Assembly (NCBI RefSeq): GCF_021556615.1
Contig: NZ_JAKGGD010000005.1
Location: forward strand, 124,001-188,000
Direction of reading: 5' to 3'
Length of the DNA stretch: 64,000 nucleotides
Origin: Paracoccus salsus
GTDB lineage: Bacteria > Pseudomonadota > Alphaproteobacteria > Rhodobacterales > Rhodobacteraceae
In this document: positions 45,221-55,044 of the stretch, piece after piece
Layout of the letters: every line of letters starts with the position of its first letter
Numbering within the stretch: position 1 is the stretch's first letter
Notes under the pieces: model-generated
The model's input: only the letters and a program-made list of their open reading frames with translations
Databases searched by the model: none
Told to the model about the DNA's origin: nothing
Position numbers and translations under genes: made by a program

Positions 45221-46449
45221 AGCAGTTGCAACTGCTCGGCCGGCGGCGCAAACCGGGCGCGCAACCCGGCGCTGTCGGTCAACGCGCCGGGCCGCCAGTC
45301 GGGCAGCGTCACGAACGCACGCGCCTTCGCCATGATCGCGCCCATCCGCAGCAGATCGGCATAGCGCACAGGGCCGTTGCGACGCGCCGCAAGAATGCGA
45401 CCGACCGTCCTGGTTCCAAAACCGGGAACGCGCAGCAGCAATTCCCGCGGGGCGCGCGCCACATCGACCGGGAACTGCGCACGGTTCGCCAGCGCCCAGG
45501 CAAGCTTGGGATCGATGGCCAGATCCAGATTGCCCGAAGGATGCGCCGCGCCGATCTCGTCGGCGTCGAAACCATAGAACCGCATCAGCCAGTCGGCCTG
45601 GTACAGCCTGTGTTCGCGCATCATTGGCGGCTTTGTCAGCGGCAGCGATTTCGACGTGTCCGGGATCGGCGAGAAGGCCGAGTAGTAGACGCGCTTCAGG
45701 CGATAGCCGGCATAAAGATTCGACGATGTCCGCAGGATGTCGCAATCCGTCGCCGCGTCCGCCCCGACGATCATCTGCGTGGACTGGCCGGCGGGCGCGA
45801 AACGTGGCGGGCGCCTGCCCCGGAGCGTCTTGTCCTTCGCGGCTTCGCGCCCCAGCCGGACATCGGCCATCGTGGCGCGGATCGTCTCGGGACGCTTTTC
45901 CGGTGCAAGCCTGCGGATGCTGGCATCCTGCGGCAATTCGATATTGACCGACAGCCGATCGGCGAGAAGTCCTGCCTCGGCCACCAGTTCGGGGGCGGCA
46001 TCCGGGATCGTCTTCAGGTGAATGTAGCCCTTGAAGCCATGATCGACCCGCAACATTCGTGCGATGCGGACCATGTCGGACATCGTCTGGTCGGGGCTGC
46101 GGATGATACCCGAAGACAGGAACAGCCCTTCGATCATGTTGCGTCGATAGAATTCCAGCGTCAGCGTCACGACCTCGTCGGGCGAAAACCGCGCGCGTTC
46201 GACATTGCTGCTGACGCGATTGATGCAATAGGCGCAGTCATAGATGCAGAAATTGGTCATCAGGATCTTCAGCAGGCTGATGCAGCGCCCATCGGGCGTA
46301 TAGGCGTGGCAGATGCCGCTGCCGCCCGCCGAACCGACACCGCCCGACCGCGAATCGCGCCGCGAGGTGCCGCTGCTGGCGCAGGAGGCATCATATTTCG
46401 CCGCGTCCGACAGGATCGCCAGCTTCTGCTGAAGGGTGGGTGCTGACAT
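45217..46449 (-). CDS. putative DNA modification/repair radical SAM protein (UDG-linked)
   Basis: The 410-residue protein carries the canonical radical SAM cluster motif CX3CX2C in LMTNFCIYDCAYCINR, SSGIIRSPDQTMSDM and a C-terminal helix-hairpin-helix (LRVPGFGTRTVGRILAARR) that suggests DNA binding. This family is known as always paired with the UDG/DUF4130 fusion encoded next to it. The reaction is unknown. Of two possible starts I chose the ATG giving MSAPTLQQKLAIL. A LexA-type box lies 14 bp upstream of that ATG; the longer start would put it inside the gene. Confidence 0.9.
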   Translation of the reverse strand: MSAPTLQQKLAILSDAAKYDASCASSGTSRRDSRSGGVGSAGGSGICHAYTPDGRCISLLKILMTNFCIYDCAYCINRVSSNVERARFSPDEVVTLTLEFYRRNMIEGLFLSSGIIRSPDQTMSDMVRIARMLRVDHGFKGYIHLKTIPDAAPELVAEAGLLADRLSVNIELPQDASIRRLAPEKRPETIRATMADVRLGREAAKDKTLRGRRPPRFAPAGQSTQMIVGADAATDCDILRTSSNLYAGYRLKRVYYSAFSPIPDTSKSLPLTKPPMMREHRLYQADWLMRFYGFDADEIGAAHPSGNLDLAIDPKLAWALANRAQFPVDVARAPRELLLRVPGFGTRTVGRILAARRNGPVRYADLLRMGAIMAKARAFVTLPDWRPGALTDSAGLRARFAPPAEQLQLL

Positions 46450-46462
46450 GCCGACAGCGTAT

Positions 46463-46477
46463 GTTCCATGTTTGTTC
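46463..46477 (-). promoter_or_regulatory. LexA (SOS) box of the radical SAM/UdgX operon
   Basis: On the coding strand the site reads GAACAAACATGGAAC, a perfect GAAC-N7-GAAC, the alphaproteobacterial LexA consensus. It lies immediately upstream of the repair operon start codon. The operon is therefore probably induced by DNA damage. Confidence 0.8.
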
Positions 46478-46599
46478 TTTTCAATATGATTCATGCTGCA
46501 ACATGCGGCCCGCAATCGTCACGACCGCGCGAGCGCTGACGCGGCATTCTTCCGCCAGACGTGATGTGCAGCCTGGATCAAAGGAGATATATTGGCGCC

Positions 46600-47193
46600 A
46601 TGAACATCAGATCGCTCGCCCTTGCGCCCGCCCTCATCCTTGCCCTTGCCCTGCCGGCTCTGGCCGAGAAAATCCCCCTGAGCGAGCTGTCTCGCTATCT
46701 CAACAGCCTGAAGACGGTCACATCTGCCTTCACGCAGGTCAATCCCGACGGCACGATCTCGACAGGGACGGTCTATATCCAGAGGCCGGGCCGCGTTCGC
46801 TTCGAATACAACAACGACAATACGCTTGTGCTGGCCTCGGGCGGCACGGTCGCGGTGTTCGATCCGAAATCCTCGGGCGGGCCGCAGCAATATCCGCTGT
46901 CGAAGACCCCGCTGTCGATCATTCTGGATGCGAATGTGAATCTGGGCCGCGCCAACATGGTGACCGGCTATACCGAGGCAAAGAACGCAACGGTGGTGAC
47001 CGCACAGGATCCGGCCCATCCCGAATACGGCAATATCCAGATGGTCTTCACCAGCCCGACCGAGTTGCGGCAATGGGTCGTGACGGACGATGCCGGCACG
47101 AAGACCACCGTCATCCTGGGCGAGATGCGCAAGCTCGGCACGATCCCGGCGTCGAAATTCTCGATCGGGACCGAAACGGCGCGCCGGAACTGA
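46600..47193 (+). CDS. lolA: outer-membrane lipoprotein carrier protein LolA
   Basis: The 197-residue periplasmic chaperone has a signal peptide (about 1-22, LAPALILALALPALAEK), then LNSLKTVTSAFTQVNPDGTI, GTVYIQRPGRVRFEYNNDN and QWVVTDDAGTKTTVILGEM, all typical of LolA. It carries lipoproteins from the LolCDE exporter to the outer membrane. AAGGAGA precedes the ATG by 12 bases, somewhat long. It is divergent from the SOS-boxed operon. Confidence 0.9.
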   Translation: MNIRSLALAPALILALALPALAEKIPLSELSRYLNSLKTVTSAFTQVNPDGTISTGTVYIQRPGRVRFEYNNDNTLVLASGGTVAVFDPKSSGGPQQYPLSKTPLSIILDANVNLGRANMVTGYTEAKNATVVTAQDPAHPEYGNIQMVFTSPTELRQWVVTDDAGTKTTVILGEMRKLGTIPASKFSIGTETARRN

Positions 47194-47318
47194 CAAGGAC
47201 AAGGGCGGCGGTCGGGCAGACGCATCAGGCGCGGTGATCGGTTTCATCATGAAAGCCGGCTTGATCTCGGGGTGTTGAGGGTCCAAGGCTGCAACGACTC
47301 CCCGCAGCGCGACGACCG

Positions 47319-48572
47319 ATGACGCCTCAAGCCCGCCTGTTCACCCCCGTCCTGATCGGCGGCTCGCTGATCCTGCTGATCAATTTCGCGCTGCGCGCCA
47401 GCTTCGGGATGTTCCAGATCCCGATCGGCGAGGAATTCGGCTGGCCCCGGGCAGAGTTCAGCCTGGCCATCGCCATCCAGAATCTTGCCTGGGGGATCGG
47501 GCAGCCGATCTTCGGCGCGCTTGCCGAACGCTGGGGCGACCGGTGGGCCGTCATCCTTGGCGCGATCCTGTACTCTGCGGGCCTCATCCTGACCGCCTTC
47601 GCGACCAGCCCCGCGACCATGCAGATGCTGGAGGTGATGGTCGGCTTCGGCATCGCCGGCACCGGCTTCGGCGTGATCCTGGCCGTGGTCGGCCGCGCCG
47701 CCAGCGACGAGAACCGCAGCCTCGCCTTGGGCATCGCGACCGCCGCAGGGTCCGCGGGACAGGTCTTTGGCGCCCCGCTGGCCGAGATCCTGCTGGCCTT
47801 CTACAGCTGGCAGGCAGTGTTCATCATCTTCGGCGTGATCGTGCTGGGCTGTCTGGCGTTCCTGCCGATGCTGGGCGACGGCAAGCCCGCCACCCGAACC
47901 GAGTTGGAGGAAAGCCTGGGCCGCGTGCTGAGCCGCGCCTTTCGCGATCCGTCCTATCTGATGATCTTCACCGGCTTCTTTTCCTGCGGCTATCAGCTGG
48001 GCTTCATCACCGCGCATTTCCCCGCCATGATCGCCGAGATGTGCGGCCCGATCGCGCCGGGCGGCATCCTGGCCGGGCTGGGCATCTCGACCACGTCGGC
48101 GTTGGGCGCGGCGGCGATCAGCCTGATCGGGTTGGCCAATATCGCCGGCGCGATCTATGCCGGCTGGCTTGGCAAGCGATACACCAAGAAATATCTGCTG
48201 GCCGGCATCTATACGCTGCGCACCATCGCCGCGGCGGCTTTCATCCTGACGCCGATCACACCGGCCACGGTGATCGTCTTTTCGCTTGTCATGGGCGCGC
48301 TGTGGCTGGCGACCGTGCCGCTGACCTCGGGGCTGGTCGCGCATATCTATGGGCTGCGCTACATGGGCACCCTCTATGGTTTCGTCTTCCTGTCGCACCA
48401 GATCGGTTCGTTCCTGGGGGTCTGGCTGGGCGGTTGGCTGTATGACGTCTATGGCGACTATACGCTGGTCTGGTGGGTCGGCGTCGGCGTCGGGGCATTC
48501 AGTGCGCTGATCCATCTGCCGGTTCGCGAGGCGCCGATCCGGCTGGCGCCCGCGCCGACCGTCGCATCCTGA
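47319..48572 (+). CDS. major facilitator superfamily transporter
   Basis: The 417-residue protein has about twelve membrane segments. The MFS motif between helices 2 and 3 appears as GALAERWGDRWAVILG. A family-specific helix runs NFALRASFGMFQIPIGEEFG, and the second half shows GWLGKRYTKKYLLAGIY. It resembles monocarboxylate/oxalate-formate-type MFS proteins (GEEFGWPRAEFSLA). Substrate is not predictable, though an organic acid is plausible. It ends 75 bp before the acid phosphatase gene. Confidence 0.88.
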   Translation: MTPQARLFTPVLIGGSLILLINFALRASFGMFQIPIGEEFGWPRAEFSLAIAIQNLAWGIGQPIFGALAERWGDRWAVILGAILYSAGLILTAFATSPATMQMLEVMVGFGIAGTGFGVILAVVGRAASDENRSLALGIATAAGSAGQVFGAPLAEILLAFYSWQAVFIIFGVIVLGCLAFLPMLGDGKPATRTELEESLGRVLSRAFRDPSYLMIFTGFFSCGYQLGFITAHFPAMIAEMCGPIAPGGILAGLGISTTSALGAAAISLIGLANIAGAIYAGWLGKRYTKKYLLAGIYTLRTIAAAAFILTPITPATVIVFSLVMGALWLATVPLTSGLVAHIYGLRYMGTLYGFVFLSHQIGSFLGVWLGGWLYDVYGDYTLVWWVGVGVGAFSALIHLPVREAPIRLAPAPTVAS

Positions 48573-48647
48573 CGCTTGCCGCAGCCTCAGGCGCTGCCTT
48601 ATCGTAAGCCTCTGGCCGCCTGTTGCGGCCGACAGAGGGGGGGAACG

Positions 48648-49430
48648 ATGATGCGTATTCGCAGGGGAACCGCCATTCTTGCCGCCACGGCAGGGCTGAT
48701 GCTGGTCGGCGCCGCCGCCGCGCAGGAGGCCGCGCCGGCCGATGACTGCGCGGTGCGCGAATTTGCCATGGGTTTGCGGTTTCAGCAGCAATCGGCCGAG
48801 ATTCGGGCGCTGCAATTGCAGGCCTACAACATCGCCAGGATGCGGCTGGATGCCGCGGTCGAGGGCGCCGAAGACGCCTCGAAACTGGCCGTCGTCACCG
48901 ATCTGGACGAGACGGTGATCGACAACACCGCGCTTCTGGCGCGCGACCTGGCGGATTGCCACATGTACGACGCCTGGGACACCTGGCTGCCCTGGGAACG
49001 TGAAGGGTTGCCGGCACTGATCCCCGGCGCGCTGGACTTCCTGACCCATGCCGACCGTCTTGGGGTGACGATCCGCTATATCTCGGACCGGGCCGACCAG
49101 CAGAAATCCGACACCATGGCCACGCTGACCTCGCTTGGCTTGCCGCAGATCAGCGAGGAATCCGTGCTGCTGCTGGGACCACCCAAGGTCGAGCGGCGCG
49201 ACATCGTCAGCGCGGATCACCAGATCGTCCTGCTGCTGGGCGATACGCTGCATGATTTCGACGGGCGCTTCCGCAAGACGCCGCTGGACGCACAACGCGC
49301 CACCGTGGTCGAGGAGTCCGCGAAATGGGGCACGGAATGGATCGTGTTCCCGAATGCGGGCTATGGCACCTGGTCGGGCGCTTCGCTGACCGAATGGGCT
49401 GCCGAGCCGGTCATCGAGCCTTGGGAATAG
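48648..49430 (+). CDS. HAD-family acid phosphatase, secreted (P4/e(P4)-like)
   Basis: The 260-residue protein has a signal peptide (about 1-26) and the class C acid phosphatase/P4 HAD pattern: motif I AVVTDLDETVIDNTALLARD with the nucleophile Asp, motif II YISDRADQQ, motif III PPKVERRDIV and motif IV LLGDTLHDFDGRF. Such enzymes dephosphorylate nucleotides and other monoesters in the periplasm. No lipobox Cys is obvious, unlike true e(P4). GAGGGGGGGA precedes two adjacent ATGs. It is followed by a paralogue that lacks a signal peptide. Confidence 0.88.
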   Translation: MMRIRRGTAILAATAGLMLVGAAAAQEAAPADDCAVREFAMGLRFQQQSAEIRALQLQAYNIARMRLDAAVEGAEDASKLAVVTDLDETVIDNTALLARDLADCHMYDAWDTWLPWEREGLPALIPGALDFLTHADRLGVTIRYISDRADQQKSDTMATLTSLGLPQISEESVLLLGPPKVERRDIVSADHQIVLLLGDTLHDFDGRFRKTPLDAQRATVVEESAKWGTEWIVFPNAGYGTWSGASLTEWAAEPVIEPWE

Positions 49431-49492
49431 GGCCTGTTTGACCTTGGCGCGCGCCCGGCCTAGCGTCGCGGCGCGCAACCAAGGACGATCCG

Positions 49493-50176
49493 ATGACCCA
49501 GGCCCGTACGCCCCACGACCATGCGATGGCGATCCGCTATCAGCAACGCTCGGCCGAGGTGAAGGCCCTGCAACGCCAAAGCTATGCGCTGGCGACCCTG
49601 CGACTGAAGGCGGCAGTCGATGCGGCGGGCGGTTCGGGCAAGGGTCTGGCCGTGGTCAGCGACATCGACGAGACGATCCTGGACAACAGCGCGATCATGG
49701 CCCATGCGATGGTCCACCAGGGAGACAATGTCGAGACGTGGAAACTGTGGGAACGCGAGGGCGACCCGCATCTGATCCCGGGCGCCGCGGACTTCTTTGC
49801 ACTGGCCGATCGGCTGGGGGTGACGATCTTCTACGTTTCGGACCGCTTCGACGAGAACAAGCTGGCGACCATCGCCACATTGTCGCGTCTTGGCCTGCCT
49901 CAGGTCTGCGCCGCCCATGTTCAGCTTTTCGGCCCCCCCAAGGCCGAGCGCCGCGCCGCGATCGAGCGCGAACACCGCATCATCCTGCAACTGGGCGACA
50001 CGCTGCACGATTTTCACGGCGCCTTCGCCGGAATCGGGCTGGACGACCAGCACAAGCTGACCGAACACCACGCAGATCGCTTCGGCGAGGATTGGATCGT
50101 GTTCCCGAACGCCGCTCACGGCACCTGGATGGAGGCCGAAATTCGCCCCTGGACCGCGTCGGCGACGACGCGCTGA
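49493..50176 (+). CDS. HAD-family acid phosphatase paralogue without signal peptide
   Basis: The 227-residue protein is clearly homologous to the preceding gene product along its length (MAIRYQQRSAEVKALQRQSY, AVVSDIDETILDNSAIMAHA, YVSDRFDENK, LQLGDTLHDFHGAF, FPNAAHGTWMEAE). It lacks the signal peptide, so it is probably cytosolic. Catalytic motifs are intact. The pair looks like a tandem duplication followed by relocation of one product; the 62-bp gap suggests cotranscription. Confidence 0.85.
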   Translation: MTQARTPHDHAMAIRYQQRSAEVKALQRQSYALATLRLKAAVDAAGGSGKGLAVVSDIDETILDNSAIMAHAMVHQGDNVETWKLWEREGDPHLIPGAADFFALADRLGVTIFYVSDRFDENKLATIATLSRLGLPQVCAAHVQLFGPPKAERRAAIEREHRIILQLGDTLHDFHGAFAGIGLDDQHKLTEHHADRFGEDWIVFPNAAHGTWMEAEIRPWTASATTR

Positions 50177-50188
50177 TCGCAATTGGCC

Positions 50189-50220
50189 GCCCCCGATCCT
50201 CGACGCCCCCGATCCTCGAC
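50189..50220 (+). repeat. 16-bp perfect tandem duplication
   Basis: GCCCCCGATCCTCGAC occurs twice in direct succession, 13 bp after the phosphatase stop codon. It could reflect replication slippage. Confidence 0.8.
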
Positions 50221-50236
50221 ACATCGGGACCGGTTT

Positions 50237-50551
50237 TCACCAATCATCGAGATCCATCGCCAGGATCCCGTCCGGTGTATTGGAAGTTCGCTTCTTGTGG
50301 ACCCTGCGATGGTCATGTTCCAGCGCGCCGGGGCTGTGAGGTTGCCGTTTTCTGGTCTCGGCCGGGTCAGGGACCGCATCCTCTGTCGAGCGCGGCCTGA
50401 TCCAGGTCCCGATGGCGCAGACCGTGTCCATGCCGCGCGACCGCGAAATCCTGGCCGATGACGCCCTGTCGGTCGAAAGCCCCCGGGGCAACGGACCGCC
50501 TGCGCGGGCCCTCATCCGGCGCAGGCGCCCGGGCTTGTCGATCTTTGCCAT
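50237..50551 (-). CDS. possible small hypothetical protein
   Basis: A 104-codon frame opens MAKIDKPGRLRRMRARAGG and ends NTPDGILAMDLDDW. It is Arg-rich, without a recognised domain or a good ribosome site. Third-position GC is high but lower than in the neighbouring genes. It fills most of an otherwise gene-free stretch. It may be real but could equally be a chance frame. Confidence 0.3.
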   Translation of the reverse strand: MAKIDKPGRLRRMRARAGGPLPRGLSTDRASSARISRSRGMDTVCAIGTWIRPRSTEDAVPDPAETRKRQPHSPGALEHDHRRVHKKRTSNTPDGILAMDLDDW

Positions 50552-50641
50552 GCCTGATAAGGCCGCGCATCGATTATCCGAAATCGCGCTGTTTCCGCCG
50601 TGTCATGTGTCGCCGGTTTCGCCTTGCAAGAGGTTTCAGCG

Positions 50642-51631
50642 ATGGGTCCACAAGCGGACGACACGGTCAGCCGCCTCGGGATCGGCGCAGTCGTGGTGAC
50701 CCATTCACGGCTCGACAAGCTGCGCCAGACGGTGTCGCGGCTTCTGGCCGAGGATCTCGATCATGTGCTGGTCTTCGACAACGCATCCGATGACGGCACC
50801 GCCGAATGGCTTGCGACGCTTGGCGACCGACGCCTGATGGTGCGCCACAGCGCGCGCAATCTGGGCGGCGCGGGCGGTTTCGCGGCGGCGCTGCGCGAGA
50901 TGCGAGACCGAGTCGATCCCGACTGGGTGGTGGTCATGGACGACGACGGGCGGCCGGCCCCGGCAGCCATCGCTGGCTTTCGGGCTATGGACCGCGCTGG
51001 CTGGGATGCGATCGGGGCGGCGGTCCTTCACCCGGACGGTCGGGTATGCGAGATGAACCGCCCCTACCGCAACCCGTTCTGGCGCGGGCCTGAATTCCTG
51101 CGCACATTGCGCGGCCGGGGGCGGCACGGGTTTCACCTGCAGGATCCTTGCTATGCAGCCGATGCGCCCATGGTCGAGGTGGACATGGCCTCGTTTGTCG
51201 GGCTGTTTCTCTCGCGCAAGGCGCTGGCGCGCGCCGGACTGCCGGATGCGCGGCTGTTCGTCTATGGCGACGATCAGCTTTATACGCTCAACATGCGTCG
51301 CCTGGGGTTGCGGATCGGGTTCGCCCCGCAGATCCGTTTCGAACATGATACCGAAGCGCGGCAGGGTGCGACCGGCGTGGTGCTGAGCCCGCTGTGGAAG
51401 GTCTATTACATGTACCGCAACGCGCTGATCGCCTATCGCGTCGCCGCCGGGCCGTTCTTCTGGCCGCTGGTGCCGGTTCTGGCCCTGAAATGGCGGCGCA
51501 AGGCGCGCGATTACGGGCCCGACGCAGGTCGATTCCGCCGCATTCTGCGGGTGGCGTTTCGCGACGGGCTGGCGGGACGGCTGCACCGCAGCCACGCCGA
51601 TGTCCTGGCGCTGGCCGAGCGCGACGGCTGA
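50642..51631 (+). CDS. family 2 glycosyltransferase, probably galactofuranosyltransferase-like
   Basis: The 329-residue GT-A enzyme has GIGAVVVTHSRLDKLRQTVS, the nucleotide-sugar motif VLVFDNASDDGTAEWL, ARNLGGAGGFAAALREM, the metal-binding DWVVVMDDDGRPAP and an acceptor-side FVYGDDQLYTLNMRRLGLRI. The NLGGAGGF wording and the neighbouring UDP-galactopyranose mutase point to transfer of galactofuranose (or rhamnose) to a surface glycan. AAGAGG precedes the ATG. No other polysaccharide genes lie nearby. Confidence 0.85.
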   Translation: MGPQADDTVSRLGIGAVVVTHSRLDKLRQTVSRLLAEDLDHVLVFDNASDDGTAEWLATLGDRRLMVRHSARNLGGAGGFAAALREMRDRVDPDWVVVMDDDGRPAPAAIAGFRAMDRAGWDAIGAAVLHPDGRVCEMNRPYRNPFWRGPEFLRTLRGRGRHGFHLQDPCYAADAPMVEVDMASFVGLFLSRKALARAGLPDARLFVYGDDQLYTLNMRRLGLRIGFAPQIRFEHDTEARQGATGVVLSPLWKVYYMYRNALIAYRVAAGPFFWPLVPVLALKWRRKARDYGPDAGRFRRILRVAFRDGLAGRLHRSHADVLALAERDG

Positions 51632-52861
<1,230 letters not shown>

Positions 52862-52908
52862 CGGGGCAGCCCGGCCCCCGGGGATCGCGTGCCACGGACA
52901 CCGAGCGG

Positions 52909-53502
52909 TCAGTCCAGATGGCTTGCGATGGCGCGCGCCAGAGCAAAGATGCGCTGTTCAAGGATGACCGGCGTCTCGCAGACATAGGTCAATGATTGCT
53001 GCCGTTCGTTGAAGATCCTCTGGTCCAAGTCCAGCGCCTTCTCCTCGGCGTCGATGGCGTCGAAATCGGGACGTTCGGCGGCCTCCAGCGTTGCCATGAC
53101 GGCGCGCCGGTCCTCGATCTTCCGGGACAGATCGACCTGCTTTCGGCCATAGCGTGCAATGCCCTCGATCAGCGCGCTGCGGTCGGGTTCGATCCGGTCG
53201 AAGACCGCCTGCATCAGCGCGGTCAGTCGGGCGTTGTCCGCTTGACTGGCGAATTCGGCGATGGCCGCTTCGGCGTCCTCGATCGGCATGCGGCGCTGTT
53301 CCAGCCGGTCGGCCAGCGCCGCGATCTGCGGGTCGCGCGCCAGTTCGGCGGTCTTCTCATCGGGCACGGGACCCGCCCACATCTGACCCAGGGACAGATG
53401 TGGTTGCTTGCGCTGGATGCAGGGCCAGGTCGGGTCGGTTCCCTGCGCAGCAAGCGCGGGCCCCGAGGCAAGCGCAAGGATCAGCGCCAGGATATGTCTC
53501 AT
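52909..53502 (-). CDS. secreted protein of unknown function in the PQQ-associated cluster
   Basis: The 197-residue protein has a signal peptide (MRHILALILALASGPALAAQ). The mature part is mainly helical and charged, with an N-terminal TWPCIQRKQPHLSLGQMWAG segment and QQSLTYVCETPVILEQRIFA near the end; the two Cys could pair. I recognise no enzyme motif. It overlaps the ABC permease gene by four bases, so it is the last gene of that operon. Function unknown. Confidence 0.75.
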   Translation of the reverse strand: MRHILALILALASGPALAAQGTDPTWPCIQRKQPHLSLGQMWAGPVPDEKTAELARDPQIAALADRLEQRRMPIEDAEAAIAEFASQADNARLTALMQAVFDRIEPDRSALIEGIARYGRKQVDLSRKIEDRRAVMATLEAAERPDFDAIDAEEKALDLDQRIFNERQQSLTYVCETPVILEQRIFALARAIASHLD

Positions 53503-54320
53503 GCTTTCCCCTTTCTGCGGGCCCAAAGCCCTTTTGACGGATCATACATGAACACCGCCGCGCCAAAGAACCCCGCCAAACAGCCTAGAACGACCGCCAG
53601 CGAAAGCCAGTTCACCTGACCATAAAGCGCAAAGCGGATCAGTTCGACGGCGTGGGTAAAGGGATTCAAGGCGCAGATATCGTGCAGCAAGGTCGAGCTT
53701 TCGCGCATCCGCCACAGCGGATACAGCGCCGATGACGCGAAGAACATCGGGAAGATCACGAAGTTCATGACGCCGGCGAAGTTTTCAAGCTGGCGGATGG
53801 CAGAGCTGAGAAACAGCCCCATCGCGCCCAGCATCAGGCCCGACAGGATCAGCGCGGGCAGCACGGTGGCATAGCCCGACAGCGGGGGGCGAACATCCCA
53901 GAACCAGGCGATCACCAGGAATGTATAGACCTGGATGATCGACACGACGACGCCTGCGATCAGCTTCGACGCCAGCAGGAACCAGCGCGGGAACGGGCTG
54001 ACAAGCAAGGTCCGCATGGCGCCCGTCTCGCGGTCGTAGACCATCGACAACGACGATTGCATGCCGTTGAACAGCTGGATCATCGCGACAAGGCCGGGCG
54101 TCACATAGACCTCGTAGAGAACATAGGTCTGGTAGGGCGGGGTAATCGACAGGCCAAGCACCGCGCGGAATCCGGCCGCAAAGATGAACAGCCAGACCAG
54201 CGGACGCACCAGCGCGGCAAGAAATCGGCCGCGCTGGTTGATGAATCGCAAGGTTTCCCGGCGCGCGATGCCAAGAAACGCCGTCATCCAGGCACCGGGC
54301 GGGAAGCTGCGATCGCTCAT
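53499..54320 (-). CDS. ABC-2-type permease of the PQQ-alcohol dehydrogenase-associated system
   Basis: The 273-residue membrane protein has six segments and ABC-2 motifs (LVWLFIFAAGFRAVLG, MVYDRETGAMRTLLVSPFPR, IRQLENFAGVMNFVIFPMFF, LNPFTHAVELIRFALYGQ). It matches the permease of the PedC-type system found beside PQQ-dependent alcohol dehydrogenases in Pseudomonas and others. Exporter topology is likely; cargo is unknown. The ATG overlaps the ATPase stop (ATGA). Confidence 0.9.
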   Translation of the reverse strand: MSDRSFPPGAWMTAFLGIARRETLRFINQRGRFLAALVRPLVWLFIFAAGFRAVLGLSITPPYQTYVLYEVYVTPGLVAMIQLFNGMQSSLSMVYDRETGAMRTLLVSPFPRWFLLASKLIAGVVVSIIQVYTFLVIAWFWDVRPPLSGYATVLPALILSGLMLGAMGLFLSSAIRQLENFAGVMNFVIFPMFFASSALYPLWRMRESSTLLHDICALNPFTHAVELIRFALYGQVNWLSLAVVLGCLAGFFGAAVFMYDPSKGLWARRKGKA

Positions 54321-55039
54321 GCGGCCACGCCAGTCAGGTCGAGAAACGCCTGCGTCAGTCCGCGCGACCCGGCGATGTCTGCCGCCGTGCCCGCCCGTAG
54401 CACCTCGCCCTGATGCAGGATCACAAGATCGTCGTCGGGCTGGATTTCGTCGAGGATGTGGGTCGCCCACAGCGCCGAGACACCGTTCATGGCAATCAGC
54501 CGGCGCGTCAGGGCAAGAACCTCGGCGCGGGATTTCACGTCCAGCCCGACCGTCGCCTCGTCCAGCAAGAGGATGTCGGGGCTGTGGATCAGCGCGCGTG
54601 CGATCTCGGCCCGTCTTTGCTGGCCGCCCGACAATGCCGAGACGCGGTCGCCGGCCTTTTCGGACAGGTCCACCTGCGTCAGGACCTCGTCGATCCGCGC
54701 ACGCGCCATCGAACGTCCCATGCCGTGCAGACTGGCGTGATAGGCCAGGTTCTGGTGCACGCTCAGATCGGCGTCCAGGGCGCGCGTCTGGAAGACCACG
54801 CCAAGCCGGGCCAGCGCCTGACGCGGATCGCGCCGCAGGTCATAGCCTGCGACGCGGATCGTGCCCGAATTGTTGTTGTAGAGCCTTGTGACAAGGGAAA
54901 ACAGCGTGGTCTTGCCGGCGCCGTTCACCCCCAGAAGCGCGGTAAAACCGCCGCGCGGCACCGTGAGCGATACGTCCCTCAGCGCCTCGACGCGCCCGAA
55001 ACTGTGGCTGACATGGTCGATTTCAAGCGCGTTGGTCAC
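54317..55039 (-). CDS. ABC transporter ATP-binding protein, PQQ-alcohol dehydrogenase-associated
   Basis: The 240-residue ATPase has Walker A LLGVNGAGKTTLFSLV, Q-loop VVFQTRALDADLSVHQNL, signature ALSGGQQRRAEIARAL, Walker B ILLLDEATVGLD and switch His in WATHILDEI. It pairs with the ABC-2 permease. GTG is the start codon, five bases after the preceding stop. The set of ATPase, permease, binding-like protein, beta-propeller and CXXCW protein is a recognised PQQ-dependent catabolism module. Confidence 0.92.
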   Translation of the reverse strand: MTNALEIDHVSHSFGRVEALRDVSLTVPRGGFTALLGVNGAGKTTLFSLVTRLYNNNSGTIRVAGYDLRRDPRQALARLGVVFQTRALDADLSVHQNLAYHASLHGMGRSMARARIDEVLTQVDLSEKAGDRVSALSGGQQRRAEIARALIHSPDILLLDEATVGLDVKSRAEVLALTRRLIAMNGVSALWATHILDEIQPDDDLVILHQGEVLRAGTAADIAGSRGLTQAFLDLTGVAA

Positions 55040-55044
55040 GATCC

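Larger units (their letters stand above)
50177..50641. other. 465-bp stretch between phosphatase and glycosyltransferase genes
   Basis: No confidently coding sequence is seen. The stretch holds a 16-bp tandem duplication near its start and one weak minus-strand frame. The last about 100 bp probably contain the glycosyltransferase promoter. I found no RNA gene or mobile-element end. Confidence 0.4.

Noticed and set aside
45221..46228. N-terminal extension of the UdgX protein to 813 residues
   Set aside because: The extension is a shadow frame of the radical SAM gene; the GTG at the GTGA junction is the natural start.
47247..49478. 743-codon frame on the minus strand
   Set aside because: Antisense to the MFS and phosphatase genes; no recognisable domain.
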